A DNA stretch of 41,388 bases from Leucogyrophana mollusca. Taxonomy: Eukaryota; Basidiomycota; Agaricomycetes; Boletales. The stretch covers positions 1 through 41,388 of the forward strand of contig MU266569.1 of the NCBI GenBank assembly GCA_021014945.1. The letters run 5' to 3'. The notes beneath the pieces were generated by a model. That model did not search any database. It was not told the DNA's origin and worked only from the letters and a program-made list of their open reading frames with translations. The stretch's first letter is position 1; each line of letters opens with the position of its first letter. Below, one piece after another: positions 10,503 through 21,675 of this stretch. A program made the translations under genes and the position numbers.

Positions 10503-12897
10503 ATGCACGCAGCACTGGTCTTCCTTCATTTCTGCCTAGTGGGAGTTGCCATCCGCCACACAGAACGCAAGGCCATCGTTTCCATCAGTTCGAACGACAC
10601 CGTGTTGACGACAGCATTGAGTGCATCGCTGCAGGCTTTCTACACCGTCGGTCGCTTCTTGGATCACTTGATTTTCTTTCGTTTTGACACTGCTTTTTAG
10701 CTATATGCCACTCTCCTGGTCTATATAACTCAACGTCTCGCAATTTCGCGTGGGTTGTTTCAATATCAAACGCTCACTGCGACTCATGATGGGATGAGGG
10801 CATGGATCGGGTTGGGCACCGCTTGTGACTGTCTGTGGAATCAAACCAAACTCGCCACAACCCCACTCAAGGTATTTTGTGTGGCCATCTACCTCTCGTG
10901 CATCGCTGCGCTGCACATCGCCTCGTCTTCTATCATGCAATTCCAGAATTTCAACAACACTATCACGACATCTGTTTCCACTGCTCTTGGTTGGCCAGAT
11001 AACAGCTGGTTCTCCGTAGCAGAATACCAGACATACAATTCGAGTTCGACGACAACCTGGAACGCCATCTCTTCCGTTGCCCCATTTGTTGCAAATTTAT
11101 CTGGGATATCTACCGCTGGACTTACTGGTAGCACTGTCTACGACGTGCTCGCCCTTAACGGAGGGACGGGCAATGCTACTGTGAATGCTACAACCGTGAA
11201 CGTTCAATGTGGGGTGATAACGGGTGGAGCATACAACGCAACATCGGCTGTGATCACGTTCCCTCCGTCTCCAAACGGCTTTCAACAGTCTTTTACACCA
11301 TGTGAGCAGCATTCATTGGTCTTCAGAGCGTCACAGGGCTGAAAGATGCTGGATACATAGATATAGACCAGGTGATAGATTTCGGTTCTCCAGGAGTATG
11401 TAATCCATCAGTTCTACTAAATGAATGCTGAGACACTTGTAGAGTAACGTGGTTTTCATGGTAACTACGGCCCTCAATGCGAGCTCGGCATTGCTCGAGA
11501 CTGCGGCCATCACACTGCCATGGTATCACTTCGAGTCGTCCACAAGTAAGTGGTATGCATTTCGCTCACATAACCTCATGCCAAGTAGACCAAAGACCTC
11601 ACGGCCGTCCCATCTGTTCTGAACATGTACATGGTGTCTTGTAATGTGTCTATTGTGCAAGCCAGTGCAACGGTGGACGTGCAGTCCAACAAACTACTGG
11701 CTATAGGCTCTCCAGAGCCCTCCTTCTCTTCAGAATGGTCCGCCGTTTCCTCGGATTCGCTCTTTGTCTCAAGCGACTCGCCCCCAAATGCCAGTTGGGT
11801 AAGACCGACGGTTGATCGTTCCTCCTGTATATTAATGCCGTTGTTGATGTACACAGGCGTCATATCCATTTTCCTACGCACCAACTTCCAACGTCAAAAT
11901 AAATGATGCTGCTTGCGTTGGAGAAGGCTGCACCCCGCAGTACTCGCTAAACGTAGCGGAAGTGTTTGTGCACTATGTTTTTATCCAATATGTCCCGTTT
12001 GCTGACATTGTACCCCTAAGCTACTTCATGCAACTCCTAGGGTTGAATGCGACACAAATAAATCCGTACCTCGGAGCCGCAGCCTACAATATTCCCGCTT
12101 ATGTGTCTGATACAACTCCGTCTTCCACCCTGTCTGCGAGTCAGATGGAAATAGCTTTGTCGCGTTTACTCGCTTCAATGATATGGACGGGTCAGTGAAG
12201 TGATGCTCAGCCCGGTCTTTTCTGAATTCTGCTCCGATATCCAGCCGGGCTGCTCGGCGAGGCGAGTGGTGGCTTCGATCGTTTGACCGGTTCGACAGCA
12301 ATCACGCAACCTGTGCTGCAGATGCGACTAAACGTAAGTGTGCATTTATCGACGACGAAACTACAGTCTCATGTTGCTGTTCTGAAGATCAATTGGATTC
12401 CAGTGAGTAATCTGTCTGAGATGAAGAGATCATTATAGTGAGTGATATTGAACCTTCGAATTCAACAGTTATCTGTCGCCCTCGGCGCCTCCGTCATGCT
12501 TCTGGCGCTCTCTATCTACATGATAGGCCTGGGGTCCGACGGGGTCGGCAAAGGCAATTCGGTATATGGCATGGGTGTTTTGGAGCTCATATGGTTGGCA
12601 AGTCGCTCTCCCGAATTACGAGAGGGCGTCGGTGGGGTCACGAACCCAACCGCCGACAATCTTCGCGCCGCTGGAATGTTTGACGTTCGTCTCGCTGACG
12701 TAGGCAGAGAGGATGATGAGGAGACGTACGACCTCTACAAGCACAAGCTAGGTAAGAGAAAGGTTGAAATCGTTGTGCAATTCAAGTCACTCACCGCCTG
12801 TGCCGTAGTGTTAGACTTGACATCCGACGCAACACTTGCCGATCGCAGTGGCGAACTTTTCTCGAAAGGAGGCGTCAGCTCGCAAGAGAACGAGTGA
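10503..12897 (+). CDS. Multi-pass membrane glycoprotein, unnamed Agaricomycete family
   Basis: Function not recognised; it resembles large membrane proteins found in many copies in mushroom genomes. Ten exons: 10503-10646, 10701-11301, 11367-11395, 11443-11545, 11596-11798, 11857-12190, 12245-12333, 12388-12402, 12469-12751 and 12809-12897, giving 629 aa. Hydrophobic segments: HAALVFLHFCLVGVAI at the N-terminus, LYATLLVYI, VFCVAIYLSCIAALHIA, then a long extracellular-type region of about 400 residues with many N-x-S/T sites (for example FNNT, NATVNATT, NASSALL), and a final segment LGASVMLLALSIYMIGL followed by a cytoplasmic-type tail rich in charged residues. Exon 8 is 15 nt (INWIP). The N-terminus is the least certain part; an upstream exon may be missing. 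Confidence 0.72.
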
Positions 12898-14372
12898 GCT
12901 GTCTTTATCTTCTGAGGTGTTTTACGCTTACCCCGACCGCTAGATACATCAGCCGAATCCACTGGATACTACACGATGGCAAGTGCTCTTCGGTATCCTC
13001 TCAGCCAAGTGCTCAATGCAAAATTCCAGATGGACTTACGCACACTGAACGTTTCCAAAGGTTGGAAGCAGAGGTTAGCAATATCGTACCCTTGTTTTCA
13101 TTAGCTAATCATCGTAAAAGGTCGCCAAGGCTAAAGGAGCCATCCTAGTAGAAACTTGAAGGTCAGGGTATGTGCATATCCTTGCACCATGTTGAGTCCA
13201 CCGACGGCTATGACCGTTTCGACAGGCCAGCGCCAGATTAAGGCCCGTCTTCTATTTGGTGTCCACACATTCAAATACCGGGAAATTAGCATAGTCCTGC
13301 ACAGCAGCCGATCAGGCTCGTGTTTGATGATAAAGCCCTCCTCCGTCAACGCCATGTCGCATGATCCACTTTCAATTGCACTCTGACCAGAGCATAAGCA
13401 TCCGTGTGGGGAGGTGACACCTGCATAAAACTGCTGGCAAACAAAATGAAAATGAAACTCTGCGTATTAGTAACTATGTTCGCGATACTGGGACCATGAC
13501 TCAAGCTCACAAAGCCTTTGCAGTGTCAGCGCGGGGATGCCATGAGTCAGCCTCACCGTATACGCGCAGCAGAAGTAGTGACAATATCCTGCTGCGTGAA
13601 CAAGAAGTGGTGAGAAATTGTCGCTGTGCAAATTGAGGCAGTCCTACTGGGCGCTCTTTGCCGCAAATAAGTGACACCACTTTCCAATCGAATGACAGGA
13701 TGCTGTCTGCGCGTCTGTCGTATGCCTGGCTTAAATCTTGGAGCCATCAAGGCAAGGTCGAGGCTATGTACCATCGAAATGATGATTGAAGAGACAGCGT
13801 ACTGTCGTGTGCTCGATGGATCGGATAAACGCTGAAACAGCCCTCGTCAGCACACATACCATGCGGAGTAAGAAGCAGTCGGGGTATCAGAACAATGATC
13901 CAAGGCTAACCAAAGTATTATCGCTGGGAAGATCAGTTATCGCCGAAGCCCCCATTTTTCAACCAAGCATTCAGAAAGCAGCAACTTAAAGGTTGACCTC
14001 GATCGCCTTTTCATTTCGACCCTGATTGTTCGCGACTGGCATATCGCCAAGGGCCCATTTCTATCCATAACCATATGCCTGGCGTTATCCTGCACTTTTT
14101 AACGCGTTTTCAAAGATTTCCAACTGGCTTCCTGTGAAAGATTAAAGGAAGGATAAGGACGGGCTGTGAGGATATCCTCTACTCAGGGACGCCGTCGCCC
14201 GTTTCCTTTCTGTCCTGGCGCTTGTTTCTCCCTTTTTCGTCTCCTTGTCGGGAGAACTGGTTTCTAGTTATAAAAACCAACATACAAGTGTCATTGTTCG
14301 CAATTCGCTACCCCCGTTGTCCCTACGCACCAATATCTTTTCCATAGCCCCATTTGACTCAGATATCCTGAC
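12898..14372. other. Gene-free stretch and promoter of the RGG/GW gene
   Basis: No coding structure is seen in 12.9-14.2 kb. TATAAAAA at 14269-14276 lies 97 bp upstream of the next ATG and is a good core promoter for it. Confidence 0.5.
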
Positions 14373-17141
14373 ATGCCCAAACGAGCAGCCACTCCGCCTC
14401 CTGCAGACGATGAGCCACGCTATCTCACCGTCGTCCATCCTTTTGTCCCCAGTGGGCATTGCAACATGGAGTTGCCCAAGGACCGACAAGACTTCGCCCG
14501 CTGGATTGCGTGCTGCATCGACAAGGACGCCATATACACATTCTTTCACAAACCCAGCGTGAGTCCCCGCATTTCACATCTTCGCGGTGGCATCCGGCCT
14601 GATAAATGTTGTAATAATCTACCAGGCTCGAGACATGGTTATCATTGAAGTAAAACGCGACTACCCACATTTCGATCGCTTACTCGGCGAGCATCGTTGG
14701 TCCGAATTCTTGCGGAACCCTTCTGACGAGTTGAAGAACCAAGCGACGAGAGTATATTACTGCACATATAGCACTGGGAGGATAGTGCAAAAGAATGGTG
14801 AGTGTCCTGTTCGAGTGTTGGTTTTGGGACTGGGCTGTGGCGCTGAGCGCTGGGTAGTTGTGGTGGTAAGTTGGAAAAATGAAATTGGGTTGCGCCATTG
14901 CCACAGTACCCCATCCCCTGTGTGCACTTTTTGTCTAGCTTACGCTTATGACTCAATCACAGGCTGGAAACGCGTCGAAATCAAGGACGAATGGTTCAAG
15001 TCCTGGTCACCAAACAACAGGTTAGGGTTTTGGGCCACATCATGGTTTGATTGCCGAATACAATCCCACTCATGAGCTCGACTTTAGGATCATGACTTAT
15101 CCTTACCCTCCAACGCACTTCTGCGACGTCCCTGTCGAGGACCAAACCAACCACCCCCTTTGCCGGCCTCTGCCGGGCGCAGTGAAGGCGCCACCCCCGG
15201 AGGTACTGGTTGCCCCAGCACCCGGTGAGCAACTCCCATCCTTTTCTGCCCCCTTGTGATCTATCGCATTCCACCTTCAAATTTTTTTAATATTCCGCCG
15301 CTGTCCTGATCACCCATAACGATCCTAATGACTCCTGTCACACCCAGTTGTCGGTTCAGGCGAGTGGGTCGCCGCACAGAAGACCGCCCCGTCCAAGGTT
15401 GCTGGTGGTGCGTGGGCTAAGGGGGCCCCGAAGGTTTCCATCGCCTCCTCAAACCCTGGCGCAAGATCCGCTCCGGTAAGCGGAGATGCGTGGAAGACCA
15501 GCGCCAAGCAAGGGCCCCCTAATACAAAGAGAATGCCAGCGGTAGGAGGCGGACCCATCGCGGTGAAAGCCTCTAATATTTGTCAGTCTTCCTACCTTTT
15601 TGGAAATGACTGAGCTTACACGATGGTTTTTTTTTCCAGCCCGTCATCTGTCACCCACCCCTCCCGCTCCGGTCACCAATGGGTGGGACGATACTCCGAT
15701 CAGCTCCACCTCAAACACGTCGGAGGCTAGTACACCCTCACCGCTCCCGAGCTCGCCTCCCAGCGCGCCCCCAGGTCTTCCAGCACCGGGGTCCGCATGG
15801 GCAACCGCGCCTATTGCTCCACCCGGTTTGCCCCCGCCTAAAGCCTGGAACCTACCGAACCAACCGACGCTGCCACCTCACGTTGACAGTGCAGCCAGCT
15901 GGGAGTCGAGTGCAACATCTGCGTCGGGCTCTGCATCCGACGACCCGTACAGGGTCCACGTTCAGATACCCGAGAGTATGGAGGATGCGTTGCATAAAAT
16001 TGCGCTCAGAGGCAGAGAAGATGAAGATGATGCGGGGCTGGATGGGCTGGATGTGATTGTGCCAGGAACGTGGGACACCGCTGGCCTGATTGATCAGGAC
16101 GGCACTTCGGACGCGGGGCAGTACGGGGCCTGGGATGATCCCGACACGGACGCGGAGACGCAGTCCAAGAAGGGCGCGACGGCCGTGGTGCTGTGCAACG
16201 CGCATGGGCTCATATGTAAGAAAGGAATTTGCCTGGAATACGCGATGCAGCTGCGGGACATCAAGAGGGCGGAGCAGGCAGCCGAACGTGGCGCTGCGAG
16301 GGGCGGACGGGGAAGGGGAAGGGGAAGAGGGGACAGGGGTGGAAGGGGAAGAGGTCTAGAGCGAGGCCGAGGAGGAGGTGTGGGGGTTGCGTTCAGGGGC
16401 CGCGGTACAGCTGTAAAGACTAACTGGAGGGGAGTTCCGAGAGAGATCGTCACCGCAGCTAGCATCGAGCAGCGAGAGGCCAGTCGTGATGGTGGTTCTA
16501 CTACGGATGGATGGGGAAAGCCCGCGGATGATTGGAATCGTCCTGTGGAGGGAGAAGCGGAAGCTGCTGCCGACAACAGCTGGGTCTCAGGGGCGAAGGA
16601 CGACACGCAGAACAGCACACCACCGAAGCAACCAGCTCTCCCCGCGAACACGAAAGCGCCATCCGCCTCGGGTTGGAGCGTATCCGATGTCAGCAACGAC
16701 CCCTGGGGCACCAATACAAAGGCAAAAGTGAACGCTGCTCCAGCTACAACCAGGACAACTGGACCCCCTAGGAACGGCTGGAATGCAGTGCCTCAGGCTA
16801 ACCGGAATGCCAGGGGTCACCCTACCAAGAAGGCGGTGAACGTTTTCGTCCCCGCCAACACTCACAAGGCTGCATCCAATGATGGTTGGAATCTTTCTGA
16901 AGCAAGCCACGACCCTTGGGGTAGTGGTCCCGCCGTGTTGAAGAAGAAAGCGAAGGCCACCAACCTTGATAAGTCGGCCAAAGGGAGCTGGGCGGACCAG
17001 ATGGACGCCGAAAGCGCCGCAGGGCACGCCGATGACGACGACGGGTTTTCCGTTGTGGGCAGTAAGCGTGGTGGGCGAGCAGCGAGCGTAGCAGCGAGCT
17101 CCAGGAGTGGATGGGGCACTGTGTCTGAGACACCATGGTGA
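14373..17141 (+). CDS. Disordered RGG-box and GW/WG-rich protein
   Basis: Not assigned to a named gene. Six exons (14373-14558, 14626-14797, 14963-15020, 15088-15224, 15348-15581, 15640-17141) encode 762 aa. Residues about 15-185 look folded (RYLTVVHPFVPSGH, ARDMVIIEVKRDYPHF, GEHRWSEFLRNP, GWKRVEIKDEWFKSW). The rest is low-complexity, rich in Pro, Ser, Gly and Asp. A compact Cys/His motif CNAHGLICKKGIC lies near residue 450. An RGG box (GRGRGRGRGDRGGRGRGLER) covers about 478-516, implying RNA binding and Arg methylation. Single tryptophans sit in small-residue contexts throughout: NGW, SGW, DGWG, DPWG (twice) and others, 18 Trp in the last exon alone. Two of them form a duplicated block (SGWSVSDVSNDPWG and DGWNLSEASHDPWG). 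This composition is that of an Argonaute-hook protein; that role is inferred. The gene converges with the ABC gene, 250 bp apart. Confidence 0.82.
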
Positions 17142-17391
17142 TTGGCTTCCAAGCCGTTTGCCCACCGACGATTTTCCCGATCTTGACAATCTTGTATGTC
17201 TCTGTCTCCTTCCCTCCTCCCGGTAGTTTAGGAGAGTTTTGTACCGCATATATGTACTTCTTGTTGCATCATCTATGATCAGCAATGTACTCCACAAGTA
17301 TCCTTGCAAATTTTGATATGGATTGCGTTATGTCCCTTCCATGACACTTTGATCTCTCAGATGGAGGCCTGAGTCACCAGGTTCTCCAAGA

Positions 17392-19469
17392 TCACAACTC
17401 AGTACCAAACCCATTATCCAACTTGAACCTCTTCAGCCCATCTTCAACTCCCCACGGCACCTCCTCCTCCCAATGACTAATCACCACTACTGCCTGATCG
17501 TGCTCAACACCCCCCTCCCGAAGGTACCGCCTCGCAGCCTGGACCATCGCATCATCCATACCGCTCCACACCTCGTCTAATAGGACCAACTGCGGACGGC
17601 TTACGAGTGCCCGCATCAGCAGCACGATGCTCTGCTCTCCTGCAGAAAGGTCGGCGAAGTCGCGCTTTGAGAAGGCGTCGTTAATGCCAGCGTCCTCGTT
17701 TCCATGAGCCCAAGAACTTGGACCGAGACCTTTGAGCACCTCGCGCACTCGATCGACTCTCCACTGCCGCACGTCATCGCTCAAAGCGCCTTCGAGACCG
17801 ACGCCGACGCCGTCTGCGCCGCCCGGGACGAATGTGCCATCAAAACCAGTTCCGACGACCTCCCAGACACTGACACCTGCACGTCGCGGGAACGCATTTG
17901 CAAGTTCAGGTGACACGACGCCTATGAGCGAGCGGAGATGGGGCGTCGATATGCGCTGGCGTGGGCGGGAGAAAAGGTGGAGGTGGGAGGTGGACCCAAG
18001 TTGGGTATATGACTGTGGGTGATCCCCCGTTAGGAGAGAAAGGAGGGTGGTTTTTCCCGAACCTGTGTGGGAAGGGTTAGATATTATGATGTCAGGGGAT
18101 GAGAGCAGAGTCGGACTGACCATTGTGACCTTGCAAATGCCATCGCTCTCCTTCGCGGATAGTCCAGTCAATGCCCTTCAGCACCTGCTAAAGTGTTACG
18201 CAGTGGTGGCCTCGCAAATTGTGAAGTTCGTACCTTTCGCTTCTGCTCATATATAACATTGACGTTCTTCATGTCTACTACTGCCTTGCCTTCCTCATCC
18301 GTGCCAGACACTATCCTGGAAACATTGGAAGAGCGTTTTTCTTCGTCCCTCAAAGCCTGCGCGGCGTACTCCGCGAGTACTTCATCCTTAGTTCCGGCGA
18401 ATACTTTTCCGTCTTTCACCAACGCCAAGTGAGTGATCCACTCGGGGACAGGGTCCTGCATCCGCAAACCCATGATGATCCGTGGGCTGTTGGAGATATG
18501 AAGAGAATGTAGAACGGAAAGAAGGGTAGGGCGATTGTTAAAATCAAGGCCGGCTGTGCCAAAGGTCGTTAAATTACACTGTTGCAGCGATTTAACTAAT
18601 AACATACTCAACGGTTCGTCAAGCACCAACAGTTCCGGTTGAGATAAAATAGCCTTGACTATCCGCGCTCTCCGTGTCTGCCCATTCGATAGCGCTACGA
18701 GAGGCAGGTCGAGCAGACCCGACAGACCCAGCCTCGTAGTTAGATCTTCAAAGATGTCTTTCTTCACTTGTTCCTGCGCGATTTCACTCGCGCTTTTGTT
18801 TCGCGATCCGTCTTTGGGTTGGACGTTAAGGAAGTCATATTCTCCAAACATACTTTGCCGGAGAGTGATTCTGTCTTCGTCCCTGACGGCCCCATACCGA
18901 GCGGTGTAATCGTAGAAAGCACTACCAGAAGCGTGGGGACGGTGCGCAAAAGATACAAGAGACACGCAAGTGTGCGGGTCGCGTGGTGGGTCAGAGAGAA
19001 ACGGGAAGAGTCCTCCTGGAGGTGGGGGCGGAGGGGAGATGCGCAAGTGACCGAGCAGTGTCTGTAATTCGCTTCAGTATATTGCGGCCAATACAGCAAA
19101 CAAAGCGTATATACCCTCAAGAGCGCCGTTTTCTGGTTAGAACCGCTTCCGATGACAGCCCAGCTCTCACCCTCATTCACAGTCCAGTCGACATCGCGAA
19201 AGACAGGCGCAGCAACATTCGAGTCACCAAACCGATAAATGTTTGATTGAGGTATCCTAACGATGGTCTTGACGCTATTGTTATCAGAGTAGCATCTGTG
19301 TAGAACTCTGCTGTATGGTGTCCAACATGACAAGACAAATTCCCTGGAATATAATTTTGAGTTGATTTTGAGTCAACCCTCGGTGGAATTGAAGGTAGGC
19401 AAGGACTTACGCCGCATATCCTGCGCTTTTCCGTGAACTCTCTCGAACCAAAACACGAGCCCGAAGCAT
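17392..19469 (-). CDS. Soluble two-domain ABC ATPase (YDR061W/ModF-like)
   Basis: Two ATP-binding cassettes on one chain and no membrane segment. Exons in transcript order are 19411-19469, 19115-19343, 18608-19061, 18234-18553, 18121-18187 and 17392-18062, giving 599 aa. NBD1 has an atypical Walker A, GSGSNQKT (85-92, Gln where Gly is usual), C-loop LSNGQ (220) and Walker B LLVLDEPL (240); at its H-loop site the sequence is IMGLRMQD, lacking His. NBD2 is canonical: GHNGSGKT (374-381), LSAGE (515), LVLLDE (535) and ISHW with His573. This asymmetry suggests that only site 2 hydrolyses ATP. From memory the layout matches yeast YDR061W and bacterial ModF. The N-terminus (MLRARVLVRESSRKS, then HRCYSDN) is basic with no acidic run and looks like a mitochondrial presequence. 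The first exon is the least certain. Confidence 0.85.
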
Positions 19470-20516
19470 CCTCACGCTCACAGAGGTTACCTACTTGCAA
19501 ACGCTAGGGAGATTGAAAACGGGTCCAAAAGCTGCGCAGTAGTTTGAGCAGAGCTTTGCCTTCTCACGTCGCATAAACTTGATGCTTCGACTGGCGAGTT
19601 GTGGAGTCATACATCGACCGCCGGCCGCCCAATTAACGCAAGCGCTGGTCGTGCCGACCCAGAGTTGACCCAGAGTCTCAGTGCCGACGGATATTGTTCA
19701 TACTCTGGAGGGACTTGAGAACATCCAAGCTGCGACATAATTATAGGTGGTACACTTGCCCATACGAATTTTGCAGGCCGTGCCTTCGTGACTTACCTTC
19801 AGTTCCTATAGTCCCAATCGTCGCGACATTTATTCTGTCCTGACGGTTCGGAGGGTCATACTTGTGCAGACGAGTGCCATTCGACTTTAGGTGTATGACA
19901 TTCAGGAGCGCTTCATATCGCTCGGGTCATTCGCTGTCCCTTTCGGCAAGGTATTCACAACCTGGTGGTTATCTTATGTGTCACTTACTGAGCCCAACCT
20001 CCCGTACCCGCCACCTTTGCCCACCTTTGCCCTTCTTCCCATTCACGCCGAGGGACAGGTAACCGCCGTAAGTACTCGTAACGCGACGCATTGATAGGGA
20101 CCAAGATTTTTGGATTGCGGCTCTCTGCAGGTTTTCCCGGTATCTGTTCGTTGTGTGCCGATCGCTCGCGAGCTAGCCCACGCCTTGTGCACTCAAAAGG
20201 TTCAGATCTATGTCAAAAGAACAACTGTTGGTCCTTCCGGTACCGGTCCCCCTGCAACTTTCTCAGAATGTTCAGGCATGCCACGCCAATCATAGCCGGA
20301 GACATATGACCCATGGGGTGGTAACGTTCCCTAGGCTGTGCGCTTGTTTTTGCGACCCCCGATCCCATGAATATCAAGTCGTACATAAAGATAGGTGAGC
20401 CTTCTCCTAATAATACATCCGAGTTGTGCTAGGCATTCCCATCCAAGTTTCTAATGGTTCTTCCTGTAATGGTCTCTACCTCCACGCATATCCTCTCACA
20501 GCGATGGATCGATACC
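19470..20516. other. Intergenic region with a possible gene remnant
   Basis: The left 300 bases are the promoter of the ABC gene. On the plus strand, 19891-20062 reads openly and ends in a good donor (GTAAGT at 20069). After a CTCTCTGCAG acceptor at about 20131 a second open stretch runs to TAG near 20295. Joined, it reads as plausible protein (for example TTWWLSYVSLTEPNLPYPPP, then VPIARELAHALCTQKVQIYV) but I recognise no family and see no convincing start. It may be a remnant or chance. Confidence 0.25.
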
Positions 20517-21099
20517 TCAGTTGGGTCCACGGTATGAGTCAAACTGTGTTTTTGTCAGAAAGGACCCCATTGCAAACAAAAAAGAAAGGACGCACAATAC
20601 AATCCTCGAAGTATATGCTAGCGTTTAATATGCCCTCATATACTATCTTCGCTATAATTTGTGGCAAGTGGACCGCAGGTGCGCCCTCGATCGCCCCTTG
20701 TATAACTTGCTGGTCCCGTGACGGGACATCGACGCTGTCTAGCGTCGCTTTAAATCGGGTTGCCTCTGCAACATATGCTGCTCTGTCCACACGCGATAAT
20801 CTCGGTCAAGCGGAAGAACTGCTAGAAATGGGTTCGTACCTTTGTGACAATACCTGCAGCAGCTGCGCATCTATCGCGTCCAGCTCCGTTCGCACTTGAT
20901 CTAGCGATGAGCAGCAAGTTGTACCATTTGCGAAGGTGATTGTTGGTTCGCCCCAGGGAATAGTACGGTTGGCGGTTGATGCAGGTATGTTCGGCAGGGG
21001 GTCATAATAACATTTATCGGACAGCTGAGCCGGAGACGCTATTGCCAGGGATAAATATCCGGTTAGGATTGCAGTAACTCGAAGTGTGGTGGGCTTCAT
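20517..21099 (-). CDS. Secreted chorismate mutase-like protein, copy A
   Basis: Three exons (20840-21099, 20596-20782, 20517-20543) give 157 aa. Residues 1-21 (MKPTTLRVTAILTGYLSLAIA) form a signal peptide. After a linker with CYYDPLPNIP and TTCCSSLDQV comes an AroQ-type helical chorismate mutase core: ELDAIDAQLLQVLSQRAAYV, then RFKATLDSVDVPSRDQQVI and the final helix, ending EDCIFDSYRGPN. The Arg, Asp, Lys and Arg/Asp-Gln positions expected of chorismate mutase are present. Secreted versions in fungi may alter host or competitor shikimate metabolism; this is known for Ustilago Cmu1, which is only distantly related. Copy B lies 576 bp upstream, same strand and same intron positions. Confidence 0.82.
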
Positions 21100-21675
21100 G
21101 GAGGGAGAGGATTTCGGTCTTGTGGAATGTAGTCAGTGAATTTTCATGCCAACAACTCACTGTTCCTTTTATGCTCTGTGGTAGGAGAAATTCCACGCGC
21201 CTTACGGCGTCACTGTCGGATCCTTAGCCATGGAACAGCAGCTCCATCACACGGACTTTTGCCGTATCTGATCCCGGCCCCTAGAGAGTCAACTGCGGAG
21301 GTAACATTTAGCGCTCGGAGTCCTCCCGAATTAGCCTTTGCATTAGAGTTTTGAAGACCACAAGCATGCGAAGGCAATCCTATTCAAAACATGTCAAGGC
21401 AGGGACAGCACGTGGGATATGTGCTGGCGAGAACCAAAAATGCAAGATCTTAACGCTCCTCGTCGGATAGAAGGCCACAAAAGGAGCCGAGAGGAAGGGT
21501 ACCGAGTGAACGAAGGCACCTTTAATTATGATCCTTGCTTGCCGCGGCACGAGCACCAACGTTTCCCAAGGCGCACATCACAAGTCCAAAGGAAGATTTC
21601 GATGTGATGTCACTAACACAGATACTGCTCTACTTTTAGGCCCCCTACGATGCCCCGGGCCAATCACTCGGCGCT
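21100..21675. other. Spacer between the two chorismate mutase genes
   Basis: It holds the promoter of copy A and the 3' flank of copy B. A CATAAAAGG element on the minus strand near 21165 may be a TATA box for copy A. No other feature is seen. Confidence 0.45.

Noticed and set aside
16587..17309. 240-codon minus-strand open frame
   Set aside because: It is a shadow of the GC-biased last exon of the RGG/GW gene.
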